Assembly: GCF_041381155.1 (NCBI RefSeq)
Contig: NC_091138.1
Coordinates: 31,241,604 to 31,305,603, forward strand
Length of the DNA: 64,000 bases
Direction of reading: 5' to 3'
DNA from: Argopecten irradians
Lineage: Eukaryota; Mollusca; Bivalvia; Pectinida; Pectinidae
This document shows positions 61,601 through 64,000 of this stretch, piece by piece; the first letter of the stretch is position 1, and every line of letters starts with the position of its first letter. The notes beneath the pieces were generated by a model, which did no database searches, was not told where the DNA came from, and saw only the letters and a list, made by a program, of their open reading frames with translations. The position numbers were made by a program, and so were the translations under genes.

Positions 61601-61734
61601 GTATTGGAGCGTATCATAAGGCATAGTAGAAGTGGAGCGGAATTACAAGTCCAATTTTAATTAGATTTTTATAATAACTACAGGTAATTATATAACTGCT
61701 TTTGTTTTCAGACCCTTACTGTAACTGGTACTAG
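41639..61734 (+). CDS. Secreted C-type lectin with LDL-receptor class A module
   Basis: Seven exons (41639-41668, 51316-51370, 54905-54986, 58215-58309, 58758-58967, 59781-59882, 61712-61734; phases 0,1,2,1,1,1) total 597 nt and encode 198 aa plus stop. Residues 1-20 form a signal peptide (MSWSGLLALQ then VLLATPFVEA). Residues 26-151 are a long-form C-type lectin domain: C26/C37 N-terminal pair, C54-C150 and C126-C141 core pairs, YWTG in place of WIGL, a QPD sugar-type motif at 116-118 but no WND (GDWTV instead). N123-A-T is a glycosylation site. Residues 155-189 are an LDLa module. The product is probably an extracellular recognition protein; ligand and immune role are inference. Introns are large and repeat-filled, and promoter elements are not identified. 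The short last exon is the least certain part. Confidence 0.85.
41669..42828. other. Lectin intron 1, proximal part
   Basis: AT-rich, no recognised element. The minus-strand frame 41914-41687 is not supported. Confidence 0.4.
42829..43078. mobile_element. 250-bp foldback element
   Basis: ACTCAATGAAAATGGAT on the left pairs with ATCCATTTTCATTGAGT on the right. Centrally ACGAGATTTGAAAAATTAT and AATCGGGATATTTA pair with their complements around a loop of about 18 bases. Nearly the whole element can form one stem. The 131-residue minus-strand frame across it is a by-product. Confidence 0.85.
43079..43743. other. Lectin intron 1, no recognised feature
   Basis: AT-rich intronic sequence with a chance open frame at 43411-43632. 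Confidence 0.4.
43744..45335 (+). mobile_element. Helentron-like element family 2, tandem copy 1
   Basis: The 5' end AGGGCTTTTCAC...GTGAAAAG is palindromic and occurs twice (43744 and 43797). A TTATTATT-type microsatellite follows. The 3' end has GGTGAAAAGCCCG (inverse of the 5' end), then a hairpin AAATTGTC-CCGGT-GACAATTT and CTAGTT. Non-coding; interior carries CAAAATGGCCGCCATGACG. Confidence 0.75.
45336..46810 (+). mobile_element. Helentron-like element family 2, tandem copy 2
   Basis: Direct repeat of copy 1 with a period of about 1478 bp, high similarity throughout, and the same hairpin plus CTAG end at 46807-46810. It lacks the AGGGCTTTTCAC head, as expected for a head-to-tail junction. 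Open frames inside are not conserved between copies. Confidence 0.8.
46811..47524. other. Lectin intron 1, no recognised feature
   Basis: No exon or clear repeat seen. Confidence 0.4.
47525..47790. mobile_element. Foldback MITE with a second MITE fragment nested inside
   Basis: The outer ends CTCGAATTTCTAACC and GGTTAGAAATTCGTGCCAGG match the 25341-25451 family. The interior (about 47625-47720) carries GTTGTATGTCCTTGTGATGG, the terminus of the 11155-11431 family. Confidence 0.65.
47916..48186. repeat. Three-copy ~90-bp tandem repeat
   Basis: TTTCGCTGTCAGTCTTTCAA recurs at about 47917, 48006 and 48096, each followed by GAATTTATTCAA and ending with GCAATGACC. Confidence 0.85.
48232..48450. 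mobile_element. MITE with CCGTATAGCCGG termini
   Basis: Left CCGTATAGCCGGTTATTTT and right AAAACAACCGGCTATATGG are inverted. Interior repeats CGCGAAAAT several times. Confidence 0.75.
48451..50422. other. Lectin intron 1, no recognised feature
   Basis: About 2 kb of AT-rich sequence without exon-like segments. The open frame 50112-50297 is not supported. Confidence 0.4.
50423..50740 (+). mobile_element. Long-TIR MITE, 9-bp target duplication (copy 4)
   Basis: Perfect CATCCTCGATACTCC start. ACCTTGTAG is duplicated on both sides (50414-50422 and 50741-50749). Internal sequence is almost the same as the copy 112 bases downstream. Confidence 0.93.
50853..51169 (+). mobile_element. Long-TIR MITE, 9-bp target duplication (copy 5)
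   Basis: AGTTGATGC is duplicated at 50844-50852 and 51170-51178, different from copy 4, so this is an independent insertion rather than a local duplication. It ends 146 bases before lectin exon 2. Confidence 0.93.
51316..51370 (+). CDS. Lectin gene exon 2
   Basis: Encodes VLLATPFVEAQFSLTCPT and the first base of Gly29. The acceptor is CATTTGTAG and the donor ACAG|GTAAGT. It completes the signal peptide (cleavage likely after VEA) and starts the lectin domain. Confidence 0.8.
51395..53745 (+). mobile_element. L1/Tx1-like LINE, truncated at both ends
   Basis: Starts within ~25 bases of the lectin exon 2 donor. It opens with the end of an endonuclease domain (DAGYRSDHSFPKIVL), then linker, RT motifs (KNNKSLGSDGYTSEFF, NWRPISTLY, IDFEKAFDSVSW, GCRQGDPIAPYIF, YADDTSLIL) and a post-RT region to FYQSWIRKGISIIQDL. 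Several stops and frameshifts (for example near 51567, 51825, 52128, 52257, 53031) make it a pseudogene. The zinc-ribbon end is lost, replaced by a minisatellite. It lies in lectin intron 2. Confidence 0.92.
53746..54295 (+). repeat. 29-bp minisatellite, ~19 copies
   Basis: Unit ACCACCAATCTCTACCATTA plus CCTTACCGT, repeated with few changes (AAAATCTCTG variants, one shortened unit near 54215). Because 29 is not a multiple of 3 the LINE frame runs through all three frames, giving a 29-residue protein period with no stop. Not considered a real protein. Confidence 0.95.
54389..54722 (-). mobile_element. AGATGCTCC MITE, inverted copy
   Basis: Starts AGATGCTTCACCGCTGA. It contains, inverted, TCGGGACTCAATT and TTCGTCTGCTACTGA of the family. 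The far end is decayed (GTAGCATATCTT). Confidence 0.7.
54905..54986 (+). CDS. Lectin gene exon 3
   Basis: The acceptor is TATTTCAG and the donor CAAAG|GTAGGT, phase 2. Encodes YQMKDTYCYKTAYTPLNWYK and ASEACQ: the CYK and W..A...C landmarks at the start of C-type lectin domains. Confidence 0.92.
54987..55612. other. Lectin intron 3, proximal part
   Basis: No exon or clear repeat recognised. Confidence 0.4.
55613..55677. repeat. Poly(T) tract flanked by a 17-bp direct repeat
   Basis: AAACTGTAAATATTCTT occurs at 55613-55629 and again at 55661-55677, with about 31 T residues between. This is the form of a tail-only retroinsertion with target-site duplication. Confidence 0.85.
56309..56840 (+). 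repeat. Dispersed repeat module interrupted by a palindrome
   Basis: Homologous to 27480-27845; comparison shows the 165-bp palindrome at 56639-56803 is an insertion. Open frames here are shadows. Confidence 0.75.
56639..56803. mobile_element. 165-bp palindromic MITE
   Basis: TACGGAAGCGTATTAGGCTC on the left pairs with GAGCCTAATACGCTTGCGTA on the right. Inner arms TTTTAGGATAGCGAA and GGCGGCCGCC also pair. The empty site is visible at about 27800. Confidence 0.85.
57440..57850. other. CpG-rich patch inside lectin intron 3
   Basis: Visibly richer in CG dinucleotides than its surroundings (TTACGTAACGCCACGGATAG, GTCACGG, AAACGCGTACGTGCG). The plus-strand frame 57499-57753 has no recognisable domain. 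It may be a young repeat or a regulatory element; undecided. Confidence 0.35.
58215..58309 (+). CDS. Lectin gene exon 4
   Basis: The acceptor is TTCTGTTTCAG and the donor ACAG|GTATAC, phase 1. Encodes EGSQLVWIVDWDENEYVKTL and then APQNMYWT. G..LV.I....E...+ is typical of the second helix of the fold. Confidence 0.92.
58758..58967 (+). CDS. Lectin gene exon 5 (sugar-site half of the domain)
   Basis: The acceptor is TTGTATAACAG and the donor CAA|GTAAGC after one base. Encodes GLKKQGSNWRWEGNS, WEDMQPDEVSINATCV, GDWTVAPTC and NWLPFICK. QPD is present but the usual WND calcium motif is WTV. Core cysteines are intact. Confidence 0.95.
58968..59780. other. Lectin intron 5
   Basis: AT-rich, nothing recognised. 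Confidence 0.5.
59781..59882 (+). CDS. Lectin gene exon 6 (LDLa module)
   Basis: The acceptor is TTTTTCCAG and the donor ATCA|GTAAGT, phase 1. Encodes SFKCSRGPAISARHTCDGFN and DCEDGSDEVNC. The acidic calcium box (DG..DC.DGSDE) is intact, but the positions expected for cysteines 1 and 3 are Tyr155 and Ala167. Confidence 0.93.
59883..61711. other. Lectin intron 6 with dispersed repeats
   Basis: 60.12-61.06 kb holds a repeat with several TTTTCCCAATTT segments, whose minus-strand frame (61065-60742) has no recognised domain. A fragment AGGTGAGCAATACAGGACCA near 61145 matches the 3' end of the 21.87-kb Helentron-like family. 61440-61680 is a dispersed repeat also present inverted near 35.7 kb. 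Confidence 0.45.
61712..61734 (+). CDS. Lectin gene putative last exon
   Basis: The acceptor is TTTTGTTTTCAG. In phase with exon 6 it gives N-PYCNWY-stop. It has a good polypyrimidine tract but is tiny, so it may be one of several alternative ends. Confidence 0.5.
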
Positions 61735-62640
61735 CACAAATTCAATGGGCACACAGTCAATTTACCTATCGCGCGGATAAGACATGTTTGGTTCACATTG
61801 AAGGCAAATATTGGGAAAGAATAAAAAGGTAAAATAAATAGGAAAGGTTACGGTATTATAAGGACTCCTGTATATTTAGACTTATTCAGGATGAAAGGTT
61901 ACGGTTCCCGGAGGGTAGAATATAATCCTTCATAATTGAGTATATTTTCATTCATACCACGACTCCTCTGTAACTCAATTTTTTTTCAAGAAATCACATG
62001 ACTTATAATTTCCATACAAGAATAAAAATATAATCCTTTCTTTCATCTTTGGTATATTATTAAAACCAGTCATTATTATGTGAAAAAAATGTTAAAATTT
62101 TACCGAGGAAATAGAGATTTGTTGACGCCCGAGACGTCACGAATACATGGGTAAGCCATTTAACTTTTTTTTTTTAGGTATGATTCATTTTAGCTAACCT
62201 TGCCATACTGTATTTAATTAAACTTCTGTAGCATCAATTTATAAAAGTGTATTCCACCGCCCAGGCTCTCTGGACTCAAATAACACAAAGAAATAATAAA
62301 AAAAATACAATTTTTTTGCCTTTGCTCTATCGCAAACATTCTATATAGGATAGTGACTGGATTTTTTTACGGGATGCAAATAAATACTATTAACAGTAAC
62401 TGAAAAGTAAAATGAACTCAAACAAAATGGTGTTAAATGGTGTAAAGTGCCTTTATGGAATGTAAATAGTCTTCAATACCCGCAGCTTACTTCACCATGT
62501 TCTTTATAATAATTATAATGGTTCTATTTTGTATTAGAAGGAACTTGTATACTCTCCTTTAACACAGGCTACTAATAAATACATAAACAGTAACTGATGA
62601 AGAAAATGTGGTACATGTCTTTATGGAATGTTTCTTCAAT
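61735..62640. other. Possible 3' UTR, then unrecognised sequence
   Basis: AATAAA-like signals occur (for example near 61820-61835). Around 62536 TTAGAAGGAACTTGT could be a weak acceptor with EGTCILSFNTGY-stop, not convincing. Nothing else seen. Confidence 0.3.
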
Positions 62641-62665
62641 CCGCCTAACCTTATCTGAGAGTTAT

Positions 62666-62798
62666 CTAGTAGGTTCTGTGACAGGATCATTGAGTGGTCA
62701 AGGACAATCTTTCGTATCCGGGAATAATTACTTAATCCTCAGGATGACCACTGACCAATCAAGGGAGGGCCAAAGTATTACAATGACATGGACCAATG
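62666..62798 (+). CDS. CUB-like domain exon (C-terminal half)
   Basis: The frame reads YLVGSVTGSLSGQGQSF, VSGNNYLILRMTTDQSREGQ and SITMTWTN, ending AATG|GTATGT, a good donor in phase 1. The FVSSGN-LTLRFTTD-like run and final aromatic strand are typical of CUB domains. The 5' edge is uncertain (acceptor perhaps at TTATCTGAG). No first-half CUB exon was found upstream, so it may be a broken copy, part of a longer lectin isoform, or a neighbouring gene continuing past the window. Confidence 0.6.
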
Positions 62799-63589
62799 GT
62801 ATGTATGATCAAGTACTAAATAACAAATAGTTTCCTAAATAAGACCTATAACAATAACAGTCCAACTGTGGGGTAATATTGAAGCTTTGCTGTGCCTTTT
62901 GTATTTTGAGACTGATTTTAAAACAAGACTCCTGACAGTCAATCTCGTCTATCTTTGATTTCACATTAAATTATTGTTATCACTACTTCTCAGAAAGTAC
63001 TGTAGGGATTTTTTTGAAATTTGAAGTCTATGTCGCCCTTGGTCTTATTCCCACTTGCTGTACCTATTGCTTTTTAAGTCAGATTAGAAATATGAAGGGT
63101 GATAAGTGGACATCTTTAATTTTGACAGTTTGTTTTCACTATTTCTCGGAAAGTACCAAAAATGTTTTTCTCAAATTGATTTTTCAGATAGGATCTGCTG
63201 GGTTCATATTTATCATATATTTCTTTTTAGCAAATTCGATCTCAATTGGGATGTATCTTACAACCTTTGTTTAATGGATAATTATACAAAATTAGATTTA
63301 CAATTATTTGCATTAAAATCGCACATAGTGGGTTGTATTCTAATTAGCTAGAACATGGTCACATAAAACTGTGAATCTCTGATGCATGGACCAAATCTTT
63401 CTATAAAACCAGAAAAAAACTGTTTGTTGTGTGTTGTGAGGTCACACTAACCTAACAAGGAGTTTATCAGAGAAATGTTTTGTGACCGCTCCATTTAATG
63501 TTTGATATTTAACAATGCAATTTAGCTTTTGTAAAACAGATTTCCTATACATGTAAAGAGTTAAATGTGTCTGTATTAATACACCGAGG
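62799..63589. other. Unrecognised sequence with an imperfect duplication
   Basis: CACTACTTCTCAGAAAGTAC near 62980 and CACTATTTCTCGGAAAGTAC near 63137 suggest an imperfect tandem repeat of about 157 bp. The overlapping open frames 63014-63351 are probably repeat-derived. Confidence 0.4.
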
Positions 63590-63985
63590 GGGCTATGGTG
63601 GCCAAATGGTTAAAGTGTTTGGTTTGGTTTTATTAGTTTAATATCCTATTAACAGCCAGTGTAATATAAGTACGTGCCAGGTATCTTGGTGGAGGGAAGC
63701 CGGAGTACCCGGTTAAAAACCACCGACCAGATTAGTTCAGTTCCAACTGCCCAGAAGGGCAGGGATTGTGGTAATATATTGGAACATCTTAACCACTCAG
63801 CCACAGCTGTGTTCCAACAAATTACCACTATAGTCCCCAATCTCGGGTTTCGAGTTTGAATCCCATTAGGGGCAGTTATTTTAGGTACTGATCACTGTAG
63901 GTAGCTGAGTGTTTTTTTCTCCAGGTACTCTGACTTTCCTCTATCTCATATACTAAGTCCTGGAATGGCTATTAATAAGACATAA
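63590..63985 (+). repeat. tRNA-derived SINE, split by another SINE
   Basis: Box A is GTGGCCAAATGGTTAAAG at about 63600. After the insertion the body resumes with GTTCCAACAAATTACCAC, box B AGTTTGAATCCC and GGGGCAGTTATTTTAGGTAC. Same family as 13750-13960. Confidence 0.85.
63620..63808 (-). repeat. SINE inserted antisense inside the SINE
   Basis: The tail TTTAATATCCTATTAACAGC is at the left and the tRNA head (plus-strand CTTAACCACTCAGCCACAGC) at the right. GTGTT flanks both ends. Its box B is deleted. The open frames on both strands here are artefacts. Confidence 0.85.
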
Positions 63986-64000
63986 AACTGTAACAGGAGA

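Noticed and set aside
63649..63859. Overlapping open frames on both strands near the window end
   Set aside because: Both lie within nested SINEs.

Overview
This window is eukaryotic, AT-rich and low in gene density. Short exons with GT-AG introns, tRNA-derived SINEs, several LINE clades, TIR-bearing MITEs, Helitron-like elements and tandem repeats fill it. The SINE tail, the tandem 'AGCTCACC...' elements and the two recognisable genes fit a marine bivalve mollusc; that assignment is inference from repeat style and gene content, not a database match.

Three protein genes can be reconstructed from splice phases. (1) A minus-strand gene starts at 6880 and runs left to about 993-1876. It encodes a ~193 aa hydrophilic protein that I do not recognise. 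(2) Head-to-head with it, about 0.8 kb away, is the prefoldin subunit 1 gene (PFDN1) on the plus strand. It has four exons from 7678 to 20600, a 126 aa product and introns packed with transposons. (3) A secreted C-type lectin plus LDL-receptor class A gene lies on the plus strand from 41639 to 61734 with seven exons and a 198 aa product. Its signal peptide is split across an intron of about 9.6 kb. A CUB-like exon at 62.65-62.80 kb may belong to a longer isoform or to the next gene.

The rest is mobile and repetitive DNA. 1-7 kb: SINEs, and a LINE cut by a TTAA-type MITE. 8.5-10.1 kb: a hAT-like element containing another MITE. 10.5-16.3 kb: several MITEs and foldbacks. 17.4-18.4 kb: a 5'-truncated L1/Tx1-like LINE with its A-tail. 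18.8-19.3 kb: a minisatellite grown from a PFDN1 exon-intron junction. 21.3-24.0 kb and 43.7-46.8 kb: two families of tandem Helentron-like elements. 24.7-28.8 kb: a segmental tandem duplication in which each copy has a private insertion. 37.6-40.5 kb: a LINE fragment in which one 61-bp segment has expanded to about 40 copies. 51.4-54.3 kb: a second L1/Tx1-like LINE ending in a 29-bp minisatellite. 63.6-64.0 kb: a SINE inserted in a SINE.

No rRNA genes, intact tRNA genes, CRISPR arrays or prokaryotic features are visible. The main novelty is in the tandem repeats: three arrays appear to have arisen locally from, or fused to, coding sequence (a LINE ORF, a host exon-donor junction, and LINE ORF2).
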